Source: Asparagopsis taxiformis
Lineage: Eukaryota > Rhodophyta > Florideophyceae > Bonnemaisoniales > Bonnemaisoniaceae
NCBI GenBank assembly: GCA_030407315.1
Contig: JALQPE010002243.1
Location: 35,107-99,106, forward strand
Length of the DNA stretch: 64,000 nucleotides
Direction of reading: 5' to 3'
Shown: in pieces, positions 1 through 8,521 of the stretch
How the letters are laid out: the number at the start of each line of letters is the position of its first letter
How positions within the stretch are numbered: position 1 is the first letter of the stretch
Translations under genes and position numbers: made by a program
Notes under the pieces: model-generated
What the model saw: the letters and a program-made list of their open reading frames with translations, nothing else
Database searches by the model: none
What the model was told of the DNA's origin: nothing

Positions 1-1580
1 TCCACTTCAAATCCAAGGGAAGTAAGACAGAACAGCTGTTCCTCAGTGATCCTATTCTGTAACTGCAGTGGACTTGGTAGATCAACAAAATTAGATTTTG
101 CCCAATCTTCTCGAAGTTGTTCGTACATGATTCGTTCCTCTGCAACATGTTGCTCAATGATCATCATCCCCCCGCCATATTCAACTAGAATATAGGTCTG
201 AAGCACTTGGCCGACAATGCGGAGATCCAGCAATGTTGGAAGTAAACCAGAAGATTCATTATGTGTCTGGTCTCGATCTTGGAGATTGCGTGATTCGAAT
301 AGTTTGTGGAGAATGGCTGTACTCGATGAACTTCCAGGATGGTTAGAGCTTGGCAGAGACCTTATGGACAAACCCCTCAATAAATCTCGAACTAACTCCA
401 ACACAGCACTTTTGACTTGCGATTCTTTCTGAGAGTCAATAAAGCGAGCCGCATTCTTGGATGGGGAAATATTCCAGTCAATTATACTGGGATCAACGCA
501 AATATTCACAACAGCAACAGGATATCGTCCTCTTTTCACATCAATATTTTGCACAATCGCAGTGTCCAACGTCTCCATCGAGGTGGCTCTACCATTAATG
601 GCAGTTATAATCCATGACTTTGAAGAGGTGGTCACAGCAGATGGAATGCCGATGACTGCACTAACAGAACCTACAGAGGGAACAGACGTCGATCCAAGAC
701 GAAAATCCGATGGAGAAGCATTGAACTGTTTGACTAACGTTCGGCATTGCGCTCGCAGCTTGTCTCCCTTTGTGGTAGTACTGCGCCAAATTAGACGACC
801 ATGACGTGTAAACTGAATTGAGACGTGCGGATAGCAAAGAGCTGTGCGTTGCAACCAAGATCTACACGTTTGAATTTCCAAGGCGATTCCCTTGCCATCG
901 AGTCGCCATGGTAATCCTTTTGCACATACAATCGTCCCAAGGGACATGGGCTCAGGAAGAACAGAGTCTATTCTCGCAGTGCCTTCGCTCGAGTAATTGA
1001 CGCTGGTTCCATACAGCGAATCTTTTGTGCGTGATGAAATTTGTAGTTGTTCGCAATTCATAGTGATGGCCCAGAGACCCTGACCGCGGAAGCCTAGGGT
1101 GCGAACGCCAGCATGCAGCTGTTGAAGCGAGTTAAGCTTACTAGTAGCATTACACTTTGCGACATCAAGAAGGCCGTCACGGAGAGAAATTCCATGCCCA
1201 TTGTCAGTGACTGTGATTGATTTCGCGTCAAAATTGAGATCGATTGTGAGTTTTGTGGCAGCGGCATCGATTGCATTTTCAAACAGTTCAATGACAATGG
1301 ATCGGTATCCGGTCACAATTTGACCGGAAGCTATGCGCTGGACAACTTCGAACGGAAGTATAGAGACTGGGCGCGGAGAAAGGGCAGAGTTGTCAGCAGT
1401 TCCACTCGGTTGGCCAGTAGGGGGCACCGCTGGTATGTCAGAATGATACAATGCGGATGCGAAAGCTCTACGCGAAAGATTGAAACTTTGGGTACAGTAC
1501 TGCGGTTTGGTGCCGAAACGTAAGTGCGGGTTGTGCCGAAAGAGAGATACTCGGCAAGAAATCCATGCGAATGACTGCAT
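1..1580 (-). CDS. mutL: MutL-family DNA mismatch repair protein, cyanobacterial type, C-terminus cut by window edge
   Basis: An open frame of 526 codons runs from the ATG at 1580 to the window edge. An in-frame stop lies 30 nt upstream of that ATG, which supports this start. GHKL ATPase motifs are visible: ELFENAIDAA (about residues 98-107), DNGHG (126-130) and GFRGQGL (163-169). They are followed by NGR (329-331) and DWNISPSK (368-375, the DxNxxPxK motif). Near the edge, EQHVAEERIMYE (476-487) matches the DQHAxxExxxxE endonuclease motif with D changed to E, as I recall for cyanobacterial MutL. The first 85 residues are rich in Arg and Ser and poor in acidic residues, like an organelle transit peptide (inference). 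MutL couples mismatch recognition by MutS to strand removal. The canonical GFRGEAL glutamate is Gln here. MLH1 or MLH3 is less likely because of the QVLQTYILVE...EQH block. The remaining C-terminal dimerisation domain lies outside the window. Confidence 0.88.
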   Translation of the reverse strand, partial: MQSFAWISCRVSLFRHNPHLRFGTKPQYCTQSFNLSRRAFASALYHSDIPAVPPTGQPSGTADNSALSPRPVSILPFEVVQRIASGQIVTGYRSIVIELFENAIDAAATKLTIDLNFDAKSITVTDNGHGISLRDGLLDVAKCNATSKLNSLQQLHAGVRTLGFRGQGLWAITMNCEQLQISSRTKDSLYGTSVNYSSEGTARIDSVLPEPMSLGTIVCAKGLPWRLDGKGIALEIQTCRSWLQRTALCYPHVSIQFTRHGRLIWRSTTTKGDKLRAQCRTLVKQFNASPSDFRLGSTSVPSVGSVSAVIGIPSAVTTSSKSWIITAINGRATSMETLDTAIVQNIDVKRGRYPVAVVNICVDPSIIDWNISPSKNAARFIDSQKESQVKSAVLELVRDLLRGLSIRSLPSSNHPGSSSSTAILHKLFESRNLQDRDQTHNESSGLLPTLLDLRIVGQVLQTYILVEYGGGMMIIEQHVAEERIMYEQLREDWAKSNFVDLPSPLQLQNRITEEQLFCLTSLGFEV

Positions 1581-1994
1581 AAGTAATGAGTTGCAGCAGC
1601 ACGAGAGGTATCATACGTATCACCACGAGTGATGCGTCATGAATACGTCCGACAGATCGCATACGTCTGGTGCGTCGAAACAACTTAGTCATGGTGACGC
1701 CGACGTAGGCGTCGGACAGAGAAACTGCAGTCATACGATCAAACGACGCTTTATTATTTTGGCAGGTCAGTCAATCACTCGGGTCTGTGCTTACAGTGCA
1801 ACACCATGCAAACAGCCACACAACGCCAACAAACCATCAGCTGTACATCGATCAAGTCACGATGATCAGGGTAGATCAAAGATAGAAGACCGTTCCGCTG
1901 TCCCGATTCAACTTAAACATTATAATCCGAGTTGTTACTACCTCCTTTATAGCTGGTGGCAGTTTTTGTAAACGTTTAGTGAAATACATATGTA
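1581..1994. other. Compact intergenic region between two minus-strand genes
   Basis: These 414 bp hold the 3' flank of the bZIP-like gene and the upstream region of the MutL gene. A small inverted repeat (GACGCC...GGCGTC) lies near 1700. I see no further coding signal, no clear TATA box and no repeat. Confidence 0.5.
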
Positions 1995-4133
1995 TTAAAA
2001 GAAGGAATCAATGGCTTGTTCATGGTACTTCTCCATGAAGCGGAGACGGAGAGTCTGGTTCTCTGAAATTAAGCTTCCTTGCTTATGCTCTAACTGCGGT
2101 AGATACGTGTTCTTCAAATAAGCCAATTCAGATTTTGTGGCCTCAATTTTTCGACGGCGTTTCTCGTTGCTCCTTTGCGCTGATATCCGATTTCTAATAA
2201 CGATTTCGCTTTTCGTTGGAGCTGGCAGTGTTTTCTTGAATGTGTGATTGCTTGTAGCGCCCTCGAGTCCTAGTCTTGGAACTGATCTTGCTTCTTGTAG
2301 TGCAGTTGATGCTGCGAATGAAACTAACGGCGGAGTAAAGGTACTGGCGTTTGCCGCCACTGAGCGTCTATTGTCGGCTGCGCTAGTAGCATGTGATGCT
2401 ACCGCTGCCTCTATTGATTCTACAGCTTCCAAAGATACCTCTGCCCCAGTATGGAATGTAGCCTGCCCATTCGTTACTGCCAGCTGCGGTTGCACTGGAA
2501 TCATCAAAGAATTGGCAATGTCAGTTGGCAGCCCTGACGATAATCCTACACTTTCTGCCGTTATTTCCCTATGATGTTGTGCCTCATCCACCAGCACATT
2601 CGTTTCCAGATGCTGAGTACTTGTATTAAACCCTGTTGCCGCCGCCGATGTGCTCGTTCGTGGCGGCACAGACTGTGAAGTAGGTTCACGCACATATTCA
2701 TAATTTGAACCGCTACCTTTTCGCCCAAACTGCACACCTTGTCTTGAAAAGGATGATAAATCTGCTCTTCTCATGGCAGTAGAGGTAGCCGCGCCCTGTT
2801 CTCTCGCCTGGGCAGTGGGCACATGCGAGGCGACACGGTCCGCCATTACAAGATTGACATCTTCTAGATTTGCAGCAGAACCGCTACCACTCGCATTTTG
2901 GGTCCCAAGTGGGTTGCTCACATGACTGTACATCTGTGCAAATTGCGCCCGTAAATCTGTATTTTCGTTGCTCATGATTCCAAGATGCAACAGCTGAGGG
3001 CCATTGCATAGAGGGATATGATCGGAAAGGGCCCAGTTTCCAACTGCAAGGGACGGAGGTTCGTTGCCGTCGGCACACATACCAACCGCGAGCTTGGATG
3101 GTATGACGACCGACTCGTACACACCGAAAGCACCAAGGGCATAGAAGCAACTGTCAGATAGATTGATATCATTGGATGGGTCGGTACTGGTGTGAAAATT
3201 AGAGACGCCCTCATCATAATGACGACCGAGACCTGCTTGCTGTACGGTCTGGAATAGCTTGTGAAAGGAAAGAGTTCGTGAGTGTACCATACACTGAGCG
3301 GGAACTCGACCGGTTGATTCTTGCCATGAGAAGGAAACCATTGCATAGTCTTTGATAAACATGTCGGAAGCTAGAACACATGTTCTGCTAATACAGACGG
3401 AGATGAAAGCGTTGGCAGCTGGGGGACCACGGACCTTTGAAATTTTGAAGAGTTCTTTGCGGGAGCTGCAGAAGATGTATTTTCCGGTGCGAACCATGTT
3501 CTTGGCGGACTGGTCGGAAGTAGCTTCGATGAAATAACCGACTACGGCGGAATCTTTGCGTTGGACTGGTAGCAAAATGGTCGAGGTATTTTGGAGGGAA
3601 GTTTTGGCGTCGGTGGATGCACAACCTCTGTTGCCACATAGCTGAATTGATTTGAAACCGCGTGCGAGAGAGAGATCAAGTCTGGAAGCATCGGAGTGAG
3701 AGGGGTAGGCAGTCAAGACCCATTGAAAAATCCAATCGCATAGGAAGTGGTTATTTCTGAGAATGGCGAGGAAATCGGAATAGTTTTGGGCCAAGACGGC
3801 GGTGTCGTGGGGAGAAAGAGTGAAGGGGGGTCGTTGTTGATGCTGGGACTGGGGATATGGGGGTGGAGGCTGGGAGGGATGGTGGGGAAGGGTGGCGGAC
3901 GGAAGGTGATGCATAGATGGTGGTGGCATCTGGGATAAGGCGGGTTGTGACACATCTGTGTGCGCCGACGAACTGAAGGGTTGAGGGCCCGACGGGCCTG
4001 GGTGAGAGAGGACGGTGTTGGTGCTGGGTCGCGTCGGGGGGAAGGATGGTTGTGGAGAGTGGGTGGCAGCTGTGGGCAGTGGAGGTGGATCTGGAAAATT
4101 GGATGAGGAAGGGAAGAGCGGTTCAAGTAACAT
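1995..4133 (-). CDS. bZIP-like transcription factor, 712 aa, intronless
   Basis: A single ATG-to-TAA frame. Residues 1-110 are very rich in Pro, Ser and His. Residues about 110-390 form a Cys-containing region I do not recognise, and the middle is Ser/Thr/Ala-rich and probably disordered. The C-terminus is a basic region (about 642-662, NRISAQRSNEKRRRK) followed by leucines at heptad spacing (YL, QL, SL, TL; about 677-698), i.e. a bZIP that would dimerise and bind DNA in the nucleus. Two oddities stand out. The Arg of the N-x7-R signature is replaced by Asn (about residue 656), and a Pro sits inside the zipper between the first two heptad leucines. The family assignment rests on the last 75 residues only, and target genes cannot be inferred. 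It is transcribed in the same direction as the MutL gene. Confidence 0.72.
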   Translation of the reverse strand: MLLEPLFPSSSNFPDPPPLPTAATHSPQPSFPPTRPSTNTVLSHPGPSGPQPFSSSAHTDVSQPALSQMPPPSMHHLPSATLPHHPSQPPPPYPQSQHQQRPPFTLSPHDTAVLAQNYSDFLAILRNNHFLCDWIFQWVLTAYPSHSDASRLDLSLARGFKSIQLCGNRGCASTDAKTSLQNTSTILLPVQRKDSAVVGYFIEATSDQSAKNMVRTGKYIFCSSRKELFKISKVRGPPAANAFISVCISRTCVLASDMFIKDYAMVSFSWQESTGRVPAQCMVHSRTLSFHKLFQTVQQAGLGRHYDEGVSNFHTSTDPSNDINLSDSCFYALGAFGVYESVVIPSKLAVGMCADGNEPPSLAVGNWALSDHIPLCNGPQLLHLGIMSNENTDLRAQFAQMYSHVSNPLGTQNASGSGSAANLEDVNLVMADRVASHVPTAQAREQGAATSTAMRRADLSSFSRQGVQFGRKGSGSNYEYVREPTSQSVPPRTSTSAAATGFNTSTQHLETNVLVDEAQHHREITAESVGLSSGLPTDIANSLMIPVQPQLAVTNGQATFHTGAEVSLEAVESIEAAVASHATSAADNRRSVAANASTFTPPLVSFAASTALQEARSVPRLGLEGATSNHTFKKTLPAPTKSEIVIRNRISAQRSNEKRRRKIEATKSELAYLKNTYLPQLEHKQGSLISENQTLRLRFMEKYHEQAIDSFF

Positions 4134-5821
4134 ACTCGCTGGCTGGAGAAAGCACGGTGGGGGCAGCTATTGAAGGTATGAGTTGCTCATGAGATCAAAT
4201 ATGGCTTTTTACGCTAAATATATGGAGGTCCACTTGTACATTATACTGTAACGTATGATAATGGCACGTGCACGGCTGCAGCCGCATCTAGTTGCCTCCA
4301 GAGCTTGTCACGTACAGTACGCGGCGTGACGAGACCCGTAAACAACAGCTTGTCACCGTGATCATCCCTAATTTACAGGCGAATGAGCTGTCGGGTATGA
4401 TACGTGCTGTGTAATTCCAATGCCAAAATTTTTCAACTTTTTCGCTATTTTTAGACTGCAACTCCTCACCAAAGTTCATCGGCCATGCCGCCGCGCCGCC
4501 TCCAAATCAATAGAAACAAACCCTCCTGCACGTGACCCGACGCGCCCGCCCAAACCACTCAGCTCGTCTTCCTTCAAGATACAAGAATCGGAATATAGGC
4601 CGGAGAAACAATTGGTTTTTATTTCCCTTATGACGGTTACGCCCATTGGAATCAACTCTCAGTCGTTTATCGCTTGCGCGACTAGACTTGTTAAGCTCGC
4701 ACTACAAACTGCATCAATCAAAACAATGTTGACTATGCATATCTGTCATCATACCTTACGAAAAATATACTCTCTGTGCAGCTCAATTCCATTGCCGGGG
4801 GACGGTAAACTCTCTAATGCCCTTCATACATTATATACTTCGATGATTCTTTCCCTTATTTCAACCATCCATATCTTACTGTTCCAAATCCAACACTTAC
4901 GTTGCAGCCAAACGTACCCGCACCACTCATTGCGCGGTCCAAGTACCCTATCCTTGTTACCATCACTCGATGGAACGACTACCACTCTTCGAGTGTATAC
5001 GAGAAGGATGTACTCGCAATGCAGTTATTCTTCATTTTGGCTGCAATTACTCTTTTCTCCAATTTAGCATCGATTCACGGTGTGCATTTAATGATAACGT
5101 TCATCAAGATAGGCCTACCTCAATTAACTTGTTCCCTATTGTCCAATTAATCTCGACATTCGAAAGGTCAAGCAGGGGCACAACTTCTGTTGTTTCGGTG
5201 CCAACACAAACTGTCGACACTGATGGACACGCCACGTCTGAACCAGTGAAAAAAATTATCATATTCAATTACTCGGAGACTTACCCATGCAATCCTCAGT
5301 AGGAAATTTCGAAACAACTGCCAGTCTTGCCATAATGTAGTGATCATTTCCCGAATAAACATACTGATTTCTACAAGACGTCGATTTTTGTCAAAATACA
5401 GATTTGTATACTAAAAAAGTCCGACACAGATAACGAACGACATGATAAATCTTGTTTTTTTTATTGAAAATAGTAGAAAATGGTCTTAGGAATGTAGATA
5501 GCGTAGCTGGAACAAGTCCAAATCGTCTGGGACAAAGTGCAATACAGTGCGCGACACTTCTATAAATCACCCCACGTTTTGAGAATGCTCCCCCAAAACG
5601 AACAGCAACGCGCATTTCGACTGAGTCCTATGAATAAGCATAACAAAGTCATTACGAGGCACGTTACATTCCTCCAAAAAGAGCCGTTCAAGCAAGTTCA
5701 TCGGGACGTTAGTTTAATCCCCGTGCGACATTTCTATAAATCAGGTCCAAAAAACGGTCATCATTCAAGAATGAACGAATCATTTGGAATGAAACTTCGA
5801 GGATAGATAAATAGAGGTCGG
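4134..5821. other. Intergenic region, no supported gene
   Basis: AT-richer DNA upstream of the bZIP-like gene. Short open frames exist on the plus strand (4420-5067, 4902-5150 and 4970-5302), but they overlap in different frames and show no recognisable domain. A short phrase around CACTTCTATAAATCA recurs near 5550 and 5726. It could be the flank of the decayed transposon that follows. Confidence 0.4.
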
Positions 5822-6108
5822 TTGGTAAGACTCAATATCCAAACAGCGTGTATTTTCGATTTCAAAATACCCCGAGGTGTGGTTCTCACAGAGAAAGAGA
5901 AGGGTGAGATACTTGGAATGTGGCGGTGTGGGAAGTCGAAATCTTTCATTGGAAAAGTGCTGGGACAATCTAGGGGTGTAGTAGCAAGCTTTTTAAAGGA
6001 TAAAGAGGGGTAAGGAATGATAAAGAGGCGCCCAAAACCGAATAAATGTCGAAAAGGACAATGATGTAGGTTTTGCGGCAAGCATTATTAGGAAAAAACA
6101 AATCCAAC
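5822..6108 (+). pseudogene. Decayed Tc1/mariner-type transposase, N-terminal helix-turn-helix fragment
   Basis: The reading frame 5822-6013 contains a stretch from about 5868 (RGVVLTEKEKGEILGMW...) that fits the N-terminal HTH of Tc1/mariner transposases: G-x-LT-x-x-E, I-x2-M, a Gly-Lys-Ser-like turn, I-x3-LG-x-SR-x-VV and FLKD. A TAA at 6011 sits where the family usually has a Tyr after FL-x-D-x-E-G. The same frame then continues with GMIKRRPKPNK, the typical basic linker, before further stops. No DDE catalytic domain is visible, so this is a dead fragment. Such a protein would have bound transposon inverted repeats. The assignment comes from the motif pattern alone. Confidence 0.55.
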
Positions 6109-6311
6109 TCGCTCAAAAAAGTCTTCAAACTTCCTGTAGTGAAATGGCACTTGGCGAGCGCTTACAGCTAGGTGTTTCACCTCCAATTTTGGGCACTTTA
6201 ACCAATTCTTTTATTTCGAAACTATTTTGAACTATCTATTCTAACAGTAATGCAATCACTGAACATGTGACACCAGTGATACACTGAATTGTACACCACA
6301 CCTAACAGTTT
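6109..6311. other. Non-coding flank of the decayed transposon
   Basis: AT-rich sequence with many stops in all frames. I see no gene or repeat here. Confidence 0.4.
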
Positions 6312-6344
6312 ACACTGTATTTACAGTGTGCCAGCGCCGCTGGC
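6312..6344. repeat. Two adjacent hairpins
   Basis: ACACTGTA (6312-6319) and TACAGTGT (6322-6329) form an 8-bp stem with a 2-nt loop. Immediately after, GCCAGCG and CGCTGGC (6330-6344) form a 7-bp GC-rich stem around a single C. A related inverted repeat, CAGTGT-TT-ACACTG, occurs at about 7732-7745. Confidence 0.6.
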
Positions 6345-7236
6345 GCACCCCTCACTTAGGGTTTTTCGACCACCCCACTGTATCAGTATTTAGCCTAACC
6401 ATTGGGCACCAACCACAAGGAAATTTAGGGCTACAAGCCACATGTAATTTATTATTTAACTAGAGGCGAACCGCCATGTACTTTGATTGTAAAAGCCAGC
6501 CGGAAGCTCGGTGTCCAATCTACACCCAGGGTGCGTTTTGCCTACTGATTCAGTGTGCTTCCCCTTGGCAATGGTGCTTGGCACTCTTCCGGTGTCCCTT
6601 TTCGCTGATTCAGCTTCTCAATGTCGGGACGCTGTATCATTATTGCCCCTACCACGCGTCACCGGTGGTGCGCGTGCCCCTCAATCAGGTGTCTTCGGCC
6701 GCCTGGTGCCCATCCGGAGGTATGGTTGCGAGCCACTCCCAACTTGCGTTTTGCAGTCTCATTGCAGCCTACTTCGACTTTGGCTATAGTGTCTGGCCTG
6801 CTTGTGGGACCCATTCCCCGCTGTATCAGCTTTCTGTCCTGGCCGTCGTGCTGGTTCAGCAACCCCCCGCCGACCAATCGGAATTGGTTATTGATGTGCT
6901 CCCAACTATCTTTTTGCAGTCTCATGGAAGCCTGATTCGTCTTTGGCTATAGCGCGGACCGCACCGACCCTGGTCACCCTCTGATTCATCCTTTGAATGG
7001 TTATTCTGCTGGATAAGCTTCCCTTTCCCCGATAACACACGTCACCGGTGGTGCGCGTGCCCTTCAATCAGGTATCTTCGGGTGCCTGGTGCCCGGCTCT
7101 TGAGCCACTGCTCCTCTCCTGCTGTACCAGCGTATCGCTGTATGCATCGCTGTACCAGCACCCGCCCTATTATATAGGGATCCCCTTTCTTCTTCCCTTT
7201 TTGCTTCTTATACAAGGCACTCATCCCTGTTGTGCC
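6345..7236. repeat. Degenerate direct repeats, no gene
   Basis: A block of about 60 bp beginning CACGCGTCACCGGTGGTGCG (6654-6713) recurs at 7036-7094 with a few changes. Shorter phrases around TTTTGCAGTCTCAT and CTTTGGCTATAG recur at about 6750 and 6910. This looks like an old tandem duplication or repeat-derived DNA. Open frames here (for example 6476-6952) follow the repeats and have no recognisable product. Confidence 0.55.
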
Positions 7237-7447
7237 TTGTCATACCGCCTGGCGGTCCTCTCAATCTGAGCCGTGTCGCTTCCCTATTGGGTACCTACTT
7301 AAGGGATGTGCCAATCACAAGGCACCAGCCAACTGGGCGTGTTTCCTCCCATTGGGACTAGCACAAGGCTGTAAATACCCTACTCGGGCCTATCGGCCCC
7401 GGCCAAGACCCCACAGGGGACAAATTTCTAACTTAAGCTGATCAGCT
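7237..7447 (+). repeat. Diverged fragment of an element A-type LTR
   Basis: It aligns with the first 210 bp or so of the element A LTR (CATACCGCCTGGCGGTCCTC..., then the GGGACAAATT...CTGATCAGC part), with many substitutions. It stops abruptly inside the GCTGATCAGC palindrome. This is an older, truncated relative of A, not part of A itself. Confidence 0.75.
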
Positions 7448-7513
7448 GTGTAGGACCAGCAGGGATGGCGATCCCTAAGGGAGTTCTAGAATTGCTAGCC
7501 AGGGCGAGGTTGT
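7448..7513 (-). repeat. LTR-end fragment of element C type, inverted
   Basis: About 65 bp match the reverse complement of the last part of the element C LTR (GTAGGACCAGC...GGCGATC-like...AGTTCTAGAATTG...CAGGGCGAGG). Beyond that the similarity ends. It is a truncated LTR end in the opposite orientation to C. Confidence 0.6.
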
Positions 7514-7756
7514 AGTATACGTGGCAATTCCGAAATTGCAAATATTTACGATTTCCGCGGAATTCGAATTTCGGCGGACACGACCGGCGACAGCAATGCA
7601 CGAACATTGCTGGCGCATGCGCGCGCGCAACCATCACACGTGTGCAACGAACGTACTGGCAACGGCCAACGGACCAACGGGTCCCTACGTGCGACCCACA
7701 AGGTCCTTTCCCATTCGGGGACGTTACGAGCAGTGTTTACACTGTAAAGCGATGCC
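7514..7756 (+). repeat. Probable left part of the element B 5' LTR
   Basis: Element A interrupts a continuous sequence here (TSD ATCGT). The sequence resumes at 20224 as the end of the element B 5' LTR, so these bases should be the upstream part of that LTR. They do not match the first 220 bp of the B 3' LTR seen at 63781-64000. They may therefore come from a later part of the LTR, with the start lost at about 7513. No gene is present. Confidence 0.4.
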
Positions 7757-7761
7757 ATCGT
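7757..7761 (+). repeat. Target-site duplication of element A, left copy
   Basis: ATCGT immediately precedes the 5' LTR. The same five bases follow the 3' LTR. Confidence 0.9.
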
Positions 7762-8444
7762 TGTCGTACCGCCTGGCGGTCCTCGCTGATCGAGCCGTGT
7801 CGCTTCCCTATTGGGTACCCACTTACGGGATGTGCCAATCAGAAGGCACCAGCCAACTGGCGTGTTTCCTATACTTAGGACCAGCTATGGCTGACAAATA
7901 ACCCCACCCGGGCCTATCGGCCCCGGCCAAGACCCCACAAGGGGCAAATTTTAACTTAGGCTGATCAGCCATACATTACAATGTAAGCCTATTGGCAATG
8001 ACCTCGCGGGTAGGCGAGCGCCAGTAATTGGGTTCTGATTGGTCACTAACTGGATATTTATTCCTAACCACTAACCCTAGCTTACAGTAGACTTAGTATA
8101 AAACGGCCACTGGAATAGCCAGTAGGCACGGTTTCTAGAGTAACGTAAACTCAAGTGGAATTACGACCCACAGGAACAGTGTTCGCATACCTATTGTTCA
8201 ACCCCTCTCCGGGAAAACCTTAGGGTTAGCCAACAGCTCGACGGATTACGTCATCTTGCTCCATTAATACGCATCTCGCGTGAGCGCTATAATCGCACAA
8301 CCCCCTCCGGGTAGCGATCCCTTCTCTCTCACGAGACTACCCGCCGGGTACCTATAAGGTTCATCTGCTCTACCACTTCCTCTACCGAGGCTCGGGACAC
8401 CTGTCGGGTGGTTTGCCGCTCTAGCGGATTTTCTACCTGCTACA
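7762..8444 (+). repeat. Element A 5' LTR
   Basis: 683 bp, starting TGTCGTACC and ending CTGCTACA. It is the same as 19536-20218 as far as I can compare. It contains a TATA box at 8097-8103. Confidence 0.95.
8097..8103 (+). promoter_or_regulatory. TATA box of element A LTR
   Basis: TATAAAA within GTATAAAACGG, about 350 bp before the LTR end. It would place the transcript start (R region) near 8130. Its counterpart in element D is at 46696-46702 on the minus strand. Confidence 0.6.
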
Positions 8445-8445
8445 T

Positions 8446-8463
8446 TGGTCTCTCGACCTAGAA
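8446..8463 (+). promoter_or_regulatory. Primer-binding site of element A
   Basis: TGGTCTCTCGACCTAGAA, one base after the 5' LTR. The same 18 bases occur at the equivalent place in B, C and D. The complement ends in CCA and would be the 3' end of a tRNA with C1-G72 and A73, features of eukaryotic tRNA-Tyr (inference). Confidence 0.85.
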
Positions 8464-8521
8464 CCTTGTACCCTCTGGTAAGTCTCTTTGAGAGAAATTT
8501 TCCTTCACAATCATCTTCACG

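Noticed and set aside
4420..5302. Overlapping plus-strand frames of 80-215 residues
   Set aside because: Different frames overlap each other, composition is that of AT-rich intergenic DNA, and no domain is recognisable.
6476..6952. 158-residue plus-strand frame
   Set aside because: It follows degenerate repeats; related frames recur with the repeats and have no family features.
7514..7756. Match between this stretch and the B 3' LTR start at 63781
   Set aside because: No alignable sequence; it may correspond to a later part of the LTR that lies beyond the window.
8446..8463. Self-priming (Tf1-like) instead of tRNA priming
   Set aside because: Only a short TTCTAG match was found in the LTR, and the 18-nt site starting TGG is the normal tRNA pattern.
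8474..8482. GGTAAGTC after the PBS of element A as a splice donor
   Set aside because: No matching acceptor or conservation in B, C or D was seen.
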